Shown one piece after another: positions 50,469 through 58,617 of a stretch of DNA of 64,000 bases. How positions within the stretch are numbered: position 1 is the stretch's first letter; each line of letters opens with the position of its first letter. This DNA is from Corynebacterium bouchesdurhonense (GTDB lineage Bacteria; Actinomycetota; Actinomycetes; Mycobacteriales; Mycobacteriaceae): NCBI RefSeq assembly GCF_900078305.2, contig NZ_LT546028.1, positions 1,186,570-1,250,569 on the forward strand, written 5' to 3'. The notes below the pieces were generated by a model that had not been told where the DNA came from, did not search any database, and saw nothing but the letters and a program-made list of their open reading frames with translations. The translations under genes were made by a program, and so were the position numbers.

Positions 50469-51236
50469 TCAAGCTTCCCGCGGCCCCGCCCACCGCGCAA
50501 GTAGGCGGCGCGGGGGTGGCGAGGTCTGAAACCCCCGCAGCATCGAGTACCAGCCGCGGCGGAAGCGCGTGCGCAGCTGGGCCGCTCCGCGCAACGCCCG
50601 GGCGTCCATGCACACGCTGAGCTGAGGCGCGTAGAGCACCGTCTCGTGCGGGCGCACGGCGAAGGAGAGCTGGATGTCGTCGTGGACGAACGTGTCGGCG
50701 GAATCCACCGCGTCGCGCACCTCGCCCCACCAGCGGGCGAAGAAGGCGCAATTGGTTCCGAAGAACGGCGGGTGCCCCAGGGCGGATCCCACGCTCGCGC
50801 GGTACGCGCCGAGATAGAGGCGGGCCAGCAGGGCGCCTCCTACGGGCAGGTCGAAGGTCGCGGCGCCGGTGAGGCCCACTGGGGATGTGGAGGTGCGCTG
50901 AGCGGAGGCGTCGATAAGCAATGCAAACTGGCGCACGAGCTCCTCGACGAAGGTGGGGCTGGCCCAGGCATCGGCGTCGGTGCGCACGATGAGGTCGGCG
51001 CCGCCTGCGAGCGCGGCGTCGTAGCCCGCCCGCGCCGCCCACGTGATGCCGCGGCGCGGCTCGCCGACCACGACCGCTCCGAAGGACGCGGCCACGGCGG
51101 CGCTTGCGTCAGTTGAGCCGTTGTCCACCACGATGATCTGGTCCAGCGGACGCGTCTGGGCGCGGAAGCTGGCCAGGCAGCGGGCGAGGAGGTCCGCGTC
51201 GTTGAGGCAGGGCACCACCAGCGCGATGTTGAGCAC
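50469..51236 (-). CDS. GT2 glycosyltransferase heading the carotenoid genes
   Basis: A 255-residue family-2 glycosyltransferase. The N-terminal nucleotide-binding part is LVVPCLNDADLLARCLASF with IIVVDNGSTDASA. The Asp-x-Asp metal site is in IVRTDADAWASP and the acceptor-side acid is in FVHDDIQLSFAV. No membrane helix is evident except near the end. It is four bases upstream of crtB in the same direction, so glucosylation of decaprenoxanthin (a CrtX role) is a reasonable guess. An extended iterated repeat at 50908-50924 encodes ALLIDA. Confidence 0.85.
   Translation of the reverse strand: MLNIALVVPCLNDADLLARCLASFRAQTRPLDQIIVVDNGSTDASAAVAASFGAVVVGEPRRGITWAARAGYDAALAGGADLIVRTDADAWASPTFVEELVRQFALLIDASAQRTSTSPVGLTGAATFDLPVGGALLARLYLGAYRASVGSALGHPPFFGTNCAFFARWWGEVRDAVDSADTFVHDDIQLSFAVRPHETVLYAPQLSVCMDARALRGAAQLRTRFRRGWYSMLRGFQTSPPPRRLLARWAGPREA
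50908..50924. repeat. Extended 17-bp copy of the iterated element
   Basis: GCGTCGATAAGCAATGC is the exact reverse complement of the copy in bioA (24491-24507) and is identical to that at 55252-55268, although the three genes are unrelated. Confidence 0.8.
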
Positions 51237-51256
51237 GGGGCTACAGGGCTAGAGGG

Positions 51257-52129
51257 CTACAGGGCGCGGGCGACCTCGCCGGCCACGAACGCGGACCCGG
51301 CGCGCGAGGGGTGCAGGGACATGGTGTAGTTCGCGGTGGTGGTGTCGATGTATCCGGAGACCCAGCGGTCCGCGTCCTTCACGCAGGTGTTGTGGTAGCG
51401 CGAGGCCTGGCGGATGTCGATGAACTGCGCGCCGATCTCGCGCGCCGCGCGCCGCTGGTTGTCGGCCGTGTACGTTTCCACCTGCTGCAGCAGGGGGAAC
51501 GGGACGCCGGCGGGCAGGTTGGGCACGACGTTAACAAAGCAGAGCATGTTCGCGCCGTACGGCTCCGCGATGGTGAGCATGCCGGGCATGATGATCTTCG
51601 CGTTCGGCGCCACCGAGCGGATCCGGGCGGCGGCCTCGCGCACCTTGGCCACGTACGTGTCTTGGATGACCCGCTGGTTGTAGGTGGTGTTGAGCTCGAG
51701 GACGGCGCCCGGCCAGTAGTCGTTGAAACCGATGGAGATGACCACGGCGCGGGTGCCCGGGTGGAGGTCGCCGCTGGCGATTGCCCCGTTGATGCGCCCG
51801 GCGAGGTGGCCGGAGTTGTTGCCGGAGCAGGACCAGTCCGCGACCGGGATGCCGGTGCGGGCCTGGAGCTGGCGCGGCCAGTTGTCCGGGCCCTGGAGGC
51901 AGCCACCGGTGGAGGGGTAGGTGGCGATCGCCGGGTTGGTGGAGGAGCCCGGGACGCGGTTGAGGTAGTTCTTCCACTTGTCCGGGTTGGCGGCGTAGGA
52001 GTCGCCGAAGACGACCACGTTGCCGGCGGGGGCGGCGTGGGCCGGCGCGACCGCCCCGAGGCCGAGCGCGACGGACGCGGCGGTGAGCACAGCGGTGATG
52101 CCGCTGGTGATGGTGTTACGCAAACGCAT
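51257..52129 (-). CDS. Secreted SGNH/GDSL hydrolase
   Basis: A 290-residue exported esterase or lipase. The signal peptide ends near AHA-A. Block I is VVVFGDSYAANPDKW (nucleophile Ser), block III is ISIGFNDYWPG and the catalytic pair is in MSLHPSRAGS. Four or more cysteines (GGCLQG, DWSCSG, MLCFV, NTCVKD) suggest two disulfides, as in secreted actinobacterial lipases. It lies 20 bases upstream of the GT2 gene; the gap has a short repeated CTACAGGG. Confidence 0.9.
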   Translation of the reverse strand: MRLRNTITSGITAVLTAASVALGLGAVAPAHAAPAGNVVVFGDSYAANPDKWKNYLNRVPGSSTNPAIATYPSTGGCLQGPDNWPRQLQARTGIPVADWSCSGNNSGHLAGRINGAIASGDLHPGTRAVVISIGFNDYWPGAVLELNTTYNQRVIQDTYVAKVREAAARIRSVAPNAKIIMPGMLTIAEPYGANMLCFVNVVPNLPAGVPFPLLQQVETYTADNQRRAAREIGAQFIDIRQASRYHNTCVKDADRWVSGYIDTTTANYTMSLHPSRAGSAFVAGEVARAL

Positions 52130-52139
52130 GTGTGTGACC

Positions 52140-53525
52140 TTACTTGAAGCTGCGCATTTCCTCGTACGCGTCGAGGGCGCGCCTGCGCGATTCCTTCACG
52201 TCCACCATCGGCTCGCGGTACAGCGGGGTCAGCGCCTCGGGCACCCACCGCGCCACGTAGCGGGCGCGGGGGTCGAATTTCTCCTGCTGCAACAGGGGGT
52301 TGAACACTCTGAAGTACGGCGCGGCGTCATCGCCCGAACCCGCCACCCACTGCCAGTTGAAGGGGTTCGAGGCCTCGTCGGCGTCCACCAGTGTGTCCCA
52401 GAACCACTCCTCGCCGTGGCGCCAGTGAATGCCCAGGTTCTTGGTCAGCCAGGACCCGGCCACCATGCGCGCGCGGTTGTGCATGGTGCCGGTCGCCCAC
52501 AGCTCGCGCATGCCCGCGTCCACCAGTGGCACGCCGGTCTCGCCGCGCTGCCACGCCGCCAGGTCCTCCAGGTGCTCCGCCGCCGGGTCCATGCCGGTGT
52601 GCGCGAAGGCGCGCTCGTCCGAACCCGGCACCGCGTGCGGCGTCCACGCCCAATCGAAGTGGTCGAACTGCCCGCGGACGTTGCGTGTGGCCATATCCGG
52701 CAGGTGGTAGAGGCGGTGCCAGGCGAAGTCGCGCCACACCAGCTGCCGGAGGAAGGCCCATGCGTGGGCGGCGGTTTCCGGGTGGCGCTCCGCCAGCGCT
52801 GCGGTCTCCGCCCACACGTAGCCGGGCGAGAGCTCGCCGAACCGCAGGTGGGGGCTCAGCCCGGAGGTCGCGGGCGCGCCGAGGTCGTTGTTGTTGTACT
52901 CGGCGCCGTCCTCGAGCCGGCCCAGGAACTCGTTGAAACGCTCGAGCGCTGCGTCCTCACCGGGGTGGCAGTGCGCGGCCAGCGTCGCGGCCGCCCAGAA
53001 CGGCTCGCTGTCCGCGACCGGGTCTGACAAGGCCGCGGCGTCCACGCTCGCCGGCTGCAGCTCCGGCACCGGCTCCGGCCGGGGCGGCGCGGACTCGAGC
53101 GCGGCGAACACCGCCTTTGAAAAGGGGGTGAACACCTGAAAGGGCGAGCCCGAGCCGGTGGCGATGGCCCACGGCTCCGCGAGCAGGAACCCCGGGTGCG
53201 AGGTGGCGCCGGTTGCGTCCTTGACAGCCGCGTCCACGTCGGTGAGGTGGTATCGGCGGTTCCAGTGCACCTCCGCGTCCAGCTCGCGCGCGATGCGCGG
53301 CACCACCTCGCGCGGGTCACCCGCCGCGCGGATCAGGGGGAGCTTGTTGCTTATCGACGCCACACTGCGACCGCGCCACCACCGCGCCGCCGCGCCGATG
53401 GGCCGGCCGACCGTCTCGTCGACGTGCAGGCCCACCACCGGGCCGCGCGCCGCCGCAGCGGTCAGCGCCGCGTTGTCCCGCAGCCGCAGGTCGTCGCGGA
53501 ACCAGACGAGCTGGGTTCTGCCCAT
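52140..53525 (-). CDS. phr: Deoxyribodipyrimidine photolyase
   Basis: A 461-residue class I photolyase repairing cyclobutane dimers with light. The antenna domain starts TQLVWFRDDLRLRDNAAL. The FAD domain shows SPHLRFGELSPGYVW, FLRQLVWRDFAWH and GETGVPLVDAGMRELWATG, then NRARMVAGSWLTKNLGIHW and the late DEASNPFNWQWVAGSG. It heads the leftward run that continues into the carotenoid genes. An iterated element at 53349-53360 reads as ASIS here, a different frame from the LIDA copies. Confidence 0.95.
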   Translation of the reverse strand: MGRTQLVWFRDDLRLRDNAALTAAAARGPVVGLHVDETVGRPIGAAARWWRGRSVASISNKLPLIRAAGDPREVVPRIARELDAEVHWNRRYHLTDVDAAVKDATGATSHPGFLLAEPWAIATGSGSPFQVFTPFSKAVFAALESAPPRPEPVPELQPASVDAAALSDPVADSEPFWAAATLAAHCHPGEDAALERFNEFLGRLEDGAEYNNNDLGAPATSGLSPHLRFGELSPGYVWAETAALAERHPETAAHAWAFLRQLVWRDFAWHRLYHLPDMATRNVRGQFDHFDWAWTPHAVPGSDERAFAHTGMDPAAEHLEDLAAWQRGETGVPLVDAGMRELWATGTMHNRARMVAGSWLTKNLGIHWRHGEEWFWDTLVDADEASNPFNWQWVAGSGDDAAPYFRVFNPLLQQEKFDPRARYVARWVPEALTPLYREPMVDVKESRRRALDAYEEMRSFK

Positions 53526-53528
53526 GGG

Positions 53529-54494
53529 CTACTTGCGGCCCGCGACGTAGTCCTTGGCAATCTGCGCCGGCTCGGCGCGCTCGGCACCCACGTTGCGCAG
53601 GTTCATCGCCACCAGGTCGTCGGTGGTGAGCGCGGCGTCGATCTTGTTGATGGCGTCGAGGGCGCCGTCCGGCAGCTGGCCCGCCTTGTAGAGCGGCACC
53701 ACGTTCTGGGCGGGGATGAGGTGCTTCGGGTCGTCGAGGATGACTAGGTCGGCCTCGGTGCCGTCGTGAAGCAGCGCGGGCGAGGTGGTGTAGATGTTGG
53801 CGGCGTCGGCCTTGCCCTCCACCAGCGCGGCGACGGTGAGCGGGCCGCCGCCGTCCGAGATCGGGGTGACCGTGATCCTGGACGCGTCCACGCCGTACAC
53901 GTCCGCGAGCCCCTTCGGGCCGTAGGGGCGCTCCGCGAACTCCGGGGGCGCGGCGACGGTCACGCGGTCCAGCTTGCCCAGGTCGCCGATCGTCTTCAGG
54001 CCGTGCGCATCCGCGGCGGCGCGGGTGACTCGGTAGGCGTCCTTGGACTCGCCCGGCGCGAACTCGCCCACGGCCAGGTCCTCCGGCAGCACCGAAGCGA
54101 GGGTGTCGCGCACCGCGGCCTCGTCCGCGCCCTCGGGCAGGTCGCCGAAGAACTGGGTGAGGTTGCCCGCGTACTCCGGCACCAGGGTCACCGAGCCCTC
54201 CTGCAGCGCGGAGATGTACACCTCCCGCGAGCCGATGCCGGAGGTGACCTCCACCTCGTAGCCCTCCTCTCGCAGCGCCTCCGCCCAGATCTGGCCGATG
54301 ATCTCGGATTCCGGGAAGTTGGCGGTGCCGATCTTCACGGTCTCGCCGGACCCACCGGACTCGCCGGACCCGCCGGGCCCGCTAGCGGCGGTGGGGTCGC
54401 TGTCCGCACAGGCGGCGAGCGCGAGCACGCCGAGGGCGGCCAGGGGCGCGGCGATCACGGCGCGCAGGCGGACGGGGGAAGCTGCAAACGTCAT
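53529..54494 (-). CDS. Osmoprotectant-type ABC substrate-binding lipoprotein
   Basis: A 321-residue lipoprotein (lipobox LALAAC) of the OpuAC/OpuCC glycine betaine/choline/carnitine group. KIGTANFPESEIIGQIWAEALREEGYEV, GIGSREVYISALQEGSVTLVPEYAGNLTQF and the ADAANIYTTSPALL region are characteristic. It is the first-sensed component of a four-gene transporter with two permeases and an ATPase upstream on the same strand. The precise ligand is not visible from sequence. Confidence 0.9.
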   Translation of the reverse strand: MTFAASPVRLRAVIAAPLAALGVLALAACADSDPTAASGPGGSGESGGSGETVKIGTANFPESEIIGQIWAEALREEGYEVEVTSGIGSREVYISALQEGSVTLVPEYAGNLTQFFGDLPEGADEAAVRDTLASVLPEDLAVGEFAPGESKDAYRVTRAAADAHGLKTIGDLGKLDRVTVAAPPEFAERPYGPKGLADVYGVDASRITVTPISDGGGPLTVAALVEGKADAANIYTTSPALLHDGTEADLVILDDPKHLIPAQNVVPLYKAGQLPDGALDAINKIDAALTTDDLVAMNLRNVGAERAEPAQIAKDYVAGRK

Positions 54495-54514
54495 ACGGCC
54501 GACTGTAGACCACC

Positions 54515-55196
54515 TCAGCCGCGCGCGACGGTGAGGCCGGGCGGGCGCACCGCGCGCTGCAGCCCCGCCAACGCCAAGTCCACCACCAGCGCCAACGCGG
54601 TCACGGCGATGGCGCCGGCCACCATGCGCGGATAATCCTGCACCGCCAGCCCGTCAATGAGGTAGCGGCCCAGTCCCCCGAGCCCGATGTAGGCAACCAC
54701 CGTCGCGGTGGCCAGCACCTGCACCACGCAGGAGCGCAAGCCCCCAACGATCGCCGGGGCCGCCAGCGGCAGCTCGACACGGCGCAGGATCTGCCACTCG
54801 CTGTAGCCGGCGGCGCGCGCGGAGTGCACCACGTCGCCCCACCGCGTCGAAGCCCGCGACGATACCAGCTATAAGCGGCGCCGCCGCGAGCAGGACGAGC
54901 GTAAGCGTGGCGGGGATCAACGGCACCGTCACCCCGCGCGGCAGGGTGATGGCGAAGAACGTGAGCATGCCCAACGCCGGCAGCGCGCGCATCGCCCCCG
55001 CCGCCGACAGCACCGCGGAGGCGCCGCGCCGGGTGTGGCCGACCGCCGCGCCCAAGGGCACGGCAATCATTGCGGCGAGCGCCACCGCCAGCGCGGTGTA
55101 GCCCAGGTGCTGCCCCGTTCGGGCGCCCAGCCCCGCCGGGCCGGACCAGTGCTCCGGGGCGAGCAGGAACGCGAAGGCTTCCGCGAGAAACTGCAC
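54515..55196 (-). pseudogene. Osmoprotectant ABC permease, frameshifted
   Basis: A BPD-type permease (OpuCB/OpuCD-like) broken into two frames. The N-terminal part (from ATG 55196) runs to AGIVAGFDAVG, and the correct continuation (VVHSARAAGYSEWQILRRVELPLAAPAI) is in another frame down to 54515. Removing one base from the run of four C at 54837-54840 restores AVGDVVHSARAAGY without a gap. That is a one-base homopolymer insertion, which may be a sequencing error or a recent mutation. The EAA loop (ILRRVELPLAAPAIVGG) is intact after the shift. Confidence 0.85.
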
Positions 55197-55853
55197 CTAC
55201 CTCGCCCCCCGCGTCCACGGCATGGCGGCTTTGCCGGCGAGAACTAGGGTTGCGTCGATAAGCAATGCGAGGGCGAGGGTGCCCACGATCCCGGCCGCGA
55301 TCTGGGTGGGGAAGCTGCGCTGGAACCCCTCGGTGAAGAGCGTGCCTAGCGACGGTACCCCGATCAGCGCCCCCACCGACACCAAACTGACCGTCGACGC
55401 CGCCACCACCCGTAAGCCGGCAAGCAAGCCCGGCCCGGCCAGCGGCAGCTCCACCGCCAGCACGCGCCGGGTGGGCGGGTAGCCGGCGGCAGTGGCGGAC
55501 TGGCGCACCGCCGCCGGCACCGCATCGAAGGCGTCCGCCGCCGCGCGCACCATCAGCGCGACACCGTAGAGCGTCATCGCTGCGACCACGTTCAGCGGGG
55601 AGAGGATCGACGTGCCCAACACCAGCGGCATGAGGATGAACATGGCCAAAGACGGCACCACGAAAATCAGCCCGGTGAGCACGACCACCACCTCGCGCGT
55701 GCGCGGGAAGCGGTGCGCCGCCCAGCCCAGCGGCACCGCCACCGCGAACGCGAGCGCGATGGCCGGCAGCGCAATGGCCAGGTGCGTGCCAGCCAGCGAC
55801 AGGATGCGCCCGGCGTTGGCGGCGAGCCAGGACCAGTTCACGGCCGAGCTCAT
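55197..55853 (-). CDS. Osmoprotectant ABC transporter permease
   Basis: A 218-residue BPD-type permease with five or six helices. It has VVVVLTGLIFVVPSLAMFILM and the EAA loop QSATAAGYPPTRRVLAVELPLAGPGLLAG. It ends one base before the start of the second permease and overlaps the ATPase gene stop by four bases. The two permeases probably form a heterodimer. An iterated repeat (55252-55268) encodes ALLIDATL. Confidence 0.92.
   Translation of the reverse strand: MSSAVNWSWLAANAGRILSLAGTHLAIALPAIALAFAVAVPLGWAAHRFPRTREVVVVLTGLIFVVPSLAMFILMPLVLGTSILSPLNVVAAMTLYGVALMVRAAADAFDAVPAAVRQSATAAGYPPTRRVLAVELPLAGPGLLAGLRVVAASTVSLVSVGALIGVPSLGTLFTEGFQRSFPTQIAAGIVGTLALALLIDATLVLAGKAAMPWTRGAR
55252..55268. 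repeat. Extended 17-bp copy of the iterated element
   Basis: GCGTCGATAAGCAATGC, identical to the copy at 50908-50924, falls in a permease helix. The identical codons for ALLIDA in two unrelated genes indicate conservation at the DNA level. Confidence 0.8.
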
Positions 55854-56656
55854 CGCAGCACACCCTTGATGTTGCCCGCGGCGTCCACCACGAGCCGGTC
55901 GCCGCCGCGCTCCTGCACGTGCAGGACGCGCCCGCCCGCGCCGGTGAACTCGCGCACCGCGTCGTTGGCGGGGTGCGCGATGATGGTCGCCGGCGTGTCC
56001 GCCTGCTGCACCGCGGCGCGCTCGCCGAGGATCACCACCTCGTGGCCCAGCAGGAACGCCTCGTCGATGTCGTGGGTGACCAGCAGGATGGTCGTGTTCA
56101 GGCGGTCGCGCAGCGAGAGCACCTCCTGCTGCAGGTTGCGGCGCACCACTGGGTCCACCGCGCCGAACGGCTCATCCATGATGAGGATGTCCGGGTTGTT
56201 CACCAGCCCCCTCGCCACACCCACGCGCTGCGCCTGGCCGCCGGAGAGCTCGGCCGGGTAGCGCCGGCCCAGCGACGGGTCCAGGTTCACCAGCTCCATA
56301 AGCTCCGCGGCTCGCCCGCGGGCCTCGCTTTTCGACGCACCCGCCAGCCGCGCAATGTCCGCAATGTTGTCCGCCACCGTGCGGTGCGGCATGAGGCCGG
56401 AGTGCTGCATGACGTAGCCGATGCTGCGACGAAGCGCCACCGGGTCCGTGTCCCTAACATCCCGCCCGCGCACCACGACGCTGCCGCTGGTCGGCTCCAC
56501 CATGCGGTTGACCATTCTCAGCAGCGTGGTCTTGCCGCACCCGGACGGGCCCACGAACACGGTGGTGCGCCCCTCGCCGACGGTGTGGCTGAACTCCTCC
56601 ACCGCCGGGGCCGCGGATCCCGGGTAGGTCTTCGAGACCCGCTCAAATTCGATCAC
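55850..56656 (-). CDS. Osmoprotectant ABC transporter ATP-binding protein
   Basis: A 268-residue ATPase of the OpuCA/ProV group. Walker A is GPSGCGKTTLLRM, the Q-loop is YVMQHSGLMPHRTVADNI, the signature is LSGGQAQRVGVAR, Walker B is ILIMDEPFGAVDP and the switch is VTHDIDEAFLLG. It lacks the tandem CBS domains seen in OpuCA and ends soon after the ABC domain. The GTG start at 56656 heads the operon; a variant iterated motif lies at 56327-56338. Confidence 0.94.
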   Translation of the reverse strand: MIEFERVSKTYPGSAAPAVEEFSHTVGEGRTTVFVGPSGCGKTTLLRMVNRMVEPTSGSVVVRGRDVRDTDPVALRRSIGYVMQHSGLMPHRTVADNIADIARLAGASKSEARGRAAELMELVNLDPSLGRRYPAELSGGQAQRVGVARGLVNNPDILIMDEPFGAVDPVVRRNLQQEVLSLRDRLNTTILLVTHDIDEAFLLGHEVVILGERAAVQQADTPATIIAHPANDAVREFTGAGGRVLHVQERGGDRLVVDAAGNIKGVLR

Positions 56657-56680
56657 GCTGACCCAACCTAGCCGAACGCG

Positions 56681-57643
56681 CTACCGCGACATGTCCACCA
56701 CGTGGATAACCACGGGCGCGCTGCGCAGCCGGTAGGTGCCGGGGGCGTCGTCGAAGGTGGCCAGCAGCTCGTTGACCAGCTCGGGGGTGGCGGGCAGTTG
56801 CACGTGCGCGTCGTCGGCCTCGAACGGGGCGCCGGGGGCGAGCCGCAGCCAGGTCTCACCGCGCACCAGGGCGAAGGGTTTGCCGAAGCAGGCGCGGTAG
56901 CGCGCCGCGCGCAGCAGGGCCCGGGCGGCGCGGGGGTCGATGTCGATGCGCCCGCTCGGGGACGTCGACAAGCAATGCGCGAGCTCTGCGCTTATCGACG
57001 ACCCCTCCCTCCCCGCAGACCCCTCCACCCGCGCCCGCACCCGCGGGTCGGCCATGATGTCCCCGCGCTCCGGGCCGGTAAGGCCCAGCGCCACGGCGTC
57101 GCCCAACACGCCGGTGAACTTCAGCGGGTCCCACGCCAGGGCCGCCTCGAGCTCGGCGGTCGTCACGCCGACGGCGTACGTGAAGCGCACGACCCCGGTG
57201 GGCGGATCGATGATGCCCAGCACCGGGTCCGTGACGAACGTGAACCCGCAGATGCCGGCCGCGCCGGCGAGCGGGGCGCCGAGGCGCAGGTAGTGCCCCG
57301 GCGCGATCTCGTTGCCGGAGGCGCGCACCTGCCTCGCCATCGCCGCGAGCTGTTCCGCGGGCCAGGCGTAGGGGACGGGCGTGAGCGCCGGCACGCGCAT
57401 CGTGAGCTCCGTCTGCGTGCCCGCGACAGGGACCGCCGAGCGGGCGCGCGACAGGCCCAGCGTGACGTAGAGGACGTGGGGGAGCGGGTCGTCCACCCGG
57501 TACGCGAGAACCTCCACGTCGCCGAACCCGAAGGTGAACGGCTCACCCGCCCCGGTGGCGGCGGTGATGTGGGCGACGATCGCGTCGCCGCCCGTCTGCG
57601 GTCCCTTGCGCGCCCGTGAAGCCATCTGCCGTAGCCACCCCAT
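56681..57643 (-). CDS. Suppressor-of-fused (SUFU) domain protein
   Basis: A 320-residue soluble protein with a SUFU-like N-terminal half: GFGDVEVLAYRVDDPLPHVLYVTLGLSR followed by ELTMRVPAL and LAAMARQVRASG are the usual bacterial pattern. The C-terminal half repeats a similar alpha/beta layout with VRGETWLRLAPGAP. Bacterial SUFU proteins are often immunity proteins, but no toxin gene is adjacent. ATG 57643 is preferred to a TTG at 57652. Two copies of the iterated element face each other inside this gene. Confidence 0.75.
   Translation of the reverse strand: MGWLRQMASRARKGPQTGGDAIVAHITAATGAGEPFTFGFGDVEVLAYRVDDPLPHVLYVTLGLSRARSAVPVAGTQTELTMRVPALTPVPYAWPAEQLAAMARQVRASGNEIAPGHYLRLGAPLAGAAGICGFTFVTDPVLGIIDPPTGVVRFTYAVGVTTAELEAALAWDPLKFTGVLGDAVALGLTGPERGDIMADPRVRARVEGSAGREGSSISAELAHCLSTSPSGRIDIDPRAARALLRAARYRACFGKPFALVRGETWLRLAPGAPFEADDAHVQLPATPELVNELLATFDDAPGTYRLRSAPVVIHVVDMSR
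56962..57001. repeat. Inverted pair of iterated elements
   Basis: ACGTCGACAAGC (56962-56973) and GCTTATCGACGA (56990-57001) lie head to head with 16 bases between, so GTCGACAAGC can pair with GCTTATCGAC apart from one wobble. It is the only closely spaced pair in the window and would form a 10-bp hairpin inside the SUFU-domain gene. Confidence 0.75.
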
Positions 57644-57746
57644 GGCGCCCAATCTACTCCCGCGCCGGGTGTGGGAACTAAAACGCGCGCGCTACCGTTG
57701 ATATGGGTGACACTCTTCTACCGATGAGGGAAAGGATTTGGGGGAC

Positions 57747-58556
57747 GTGAGAAGTAGCAACCCCGTAATGAAAAACTTGCCGGGCGCTGAAAGCCAGGCC
57801 GGCTACGGCTACGAGCAGCCGTACGCCGCGCCCGTGGCTCAGCAGGCCCCGGCGCAGTCGCAGCGGCCCATCACCATCGATGACGTGGTGACCAAGACGG
57901 GCATCACGCTCGGCGTTATCGTGCTCTCGGCGATCGTGTCCTACTGGATGTCCGCGAGCGCCATGCAGCCCACCGCAGCCCTGCTCACCTGGGGCGGCGC
58001 GATCGGCGCGTTCATCGTGGTGCTGATCCACTCGTTCAGCTCCAGCTTCGGCTCGAAGACCCTGACGCTGCTGTACGCGGTGTTTGAGGGCCTCTTCCTC
58101 GGCGGGTTCTCCTCCGCCGTGGCCGGCGCATTCACCGTCGGCGGCGCGGACGCCGGCTCGCTGATCGGCCAGGCGGTCATCGGCACCGTGGGCGTGTTCG
58201 TGGGCATGCTGGTGGTGTACCGCACCGGCGCCATCCGCGTGACCTCCCGCTTCAACCGCATCCTCACCGGCTGCATCTTCGGCGTGGCCATCATGGCGCT
58301 GGGCAACCTGCTGCTGTTCGCCTTCACCGGTGATTCCCCGCTGCGCGGCGGCAGCACCCTGTCCATCGTGTTCGGCCTCTTCTGCGTGGTTCTGGCGGCC
58401 CTGTCCTTCCTCCAGGACTTTGACCTGGCGGACAAGATGGTGCGCATCGGCGCTCCGGAGCAGGCCGCGTGGGGGGTGGCCCTCGGCCTCGCCGTGACGC
58501 TGGTGTGGCTCTACACGGAGATCCTGCGCCTGCTGTCCTACTTCAGCGAGCGCTAG
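57747..58556 (+). CDS. Bax inhibitor-1/YccA family membrane protein
   Basis: A 269-residue BI-1-like protein with seven helices after a polar, Gln/Pro-rich leader of about 50 residues. Features are TLLYAVFEGLFLGGFSSA, GMLVVYRTGAIRVTSRFNRIL, and a C-terminal SFLQDFDLADKMVRIGAPEQAAW with the acidic proton/calcium-site residues. GTG 57747 (MRSSNPVMKNLPG) is chosen because actinobacterial members begin with RSSNPV; TTG 57738 and ATG 57768 are in frame. A strong hairpin terminator follows. Confidence 0.87.
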   Translation: MRSSNPVMKNLPGAESQAGYGYEQPYAAPVAQQAPAQSQRPITIDDVVTKTGITLGVIVLSAIVSYWMSASAMQPTAALLTWGGAIGAFIVVLIHSFSSSFGSKTLTLLYAVFEGLFLGGFSSAVAGAFTVGGADAGSLIGQAVIGTVGVFVGMLVVYRTGAIRVTSRFNRILTGCIFGVAIMALGNLLLFAFTGDSPLRGGSTLSIVFGLFCVVLAALSFLQDFDLADKMVRIGAPEQAAWGVALGLAVTLVWLYTEILRLLSYFSER

Positions 58557-58569
58557 CCGTTGGGGCAGC

Positions 58570-58606
58570 AAAAAGTCCCCGCACCTGCCGAGGTGCGGGG
58601 ACTTTT
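58570..58606. terminator. Bidirectional rho-independent terminator
   Basis: AAAAAGTCCCCGCACCT and AGGTGCGGGGACTTTT form a perfect 16-bp stem with loop GCCG, flanked by A and T runs. It lies between two convergent genes and can stop transcripts from both sides. It is the clearest terminator in the window. Confidence 0.95.
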
Positions 58607-58617
58607 CGCGTGCCGGC

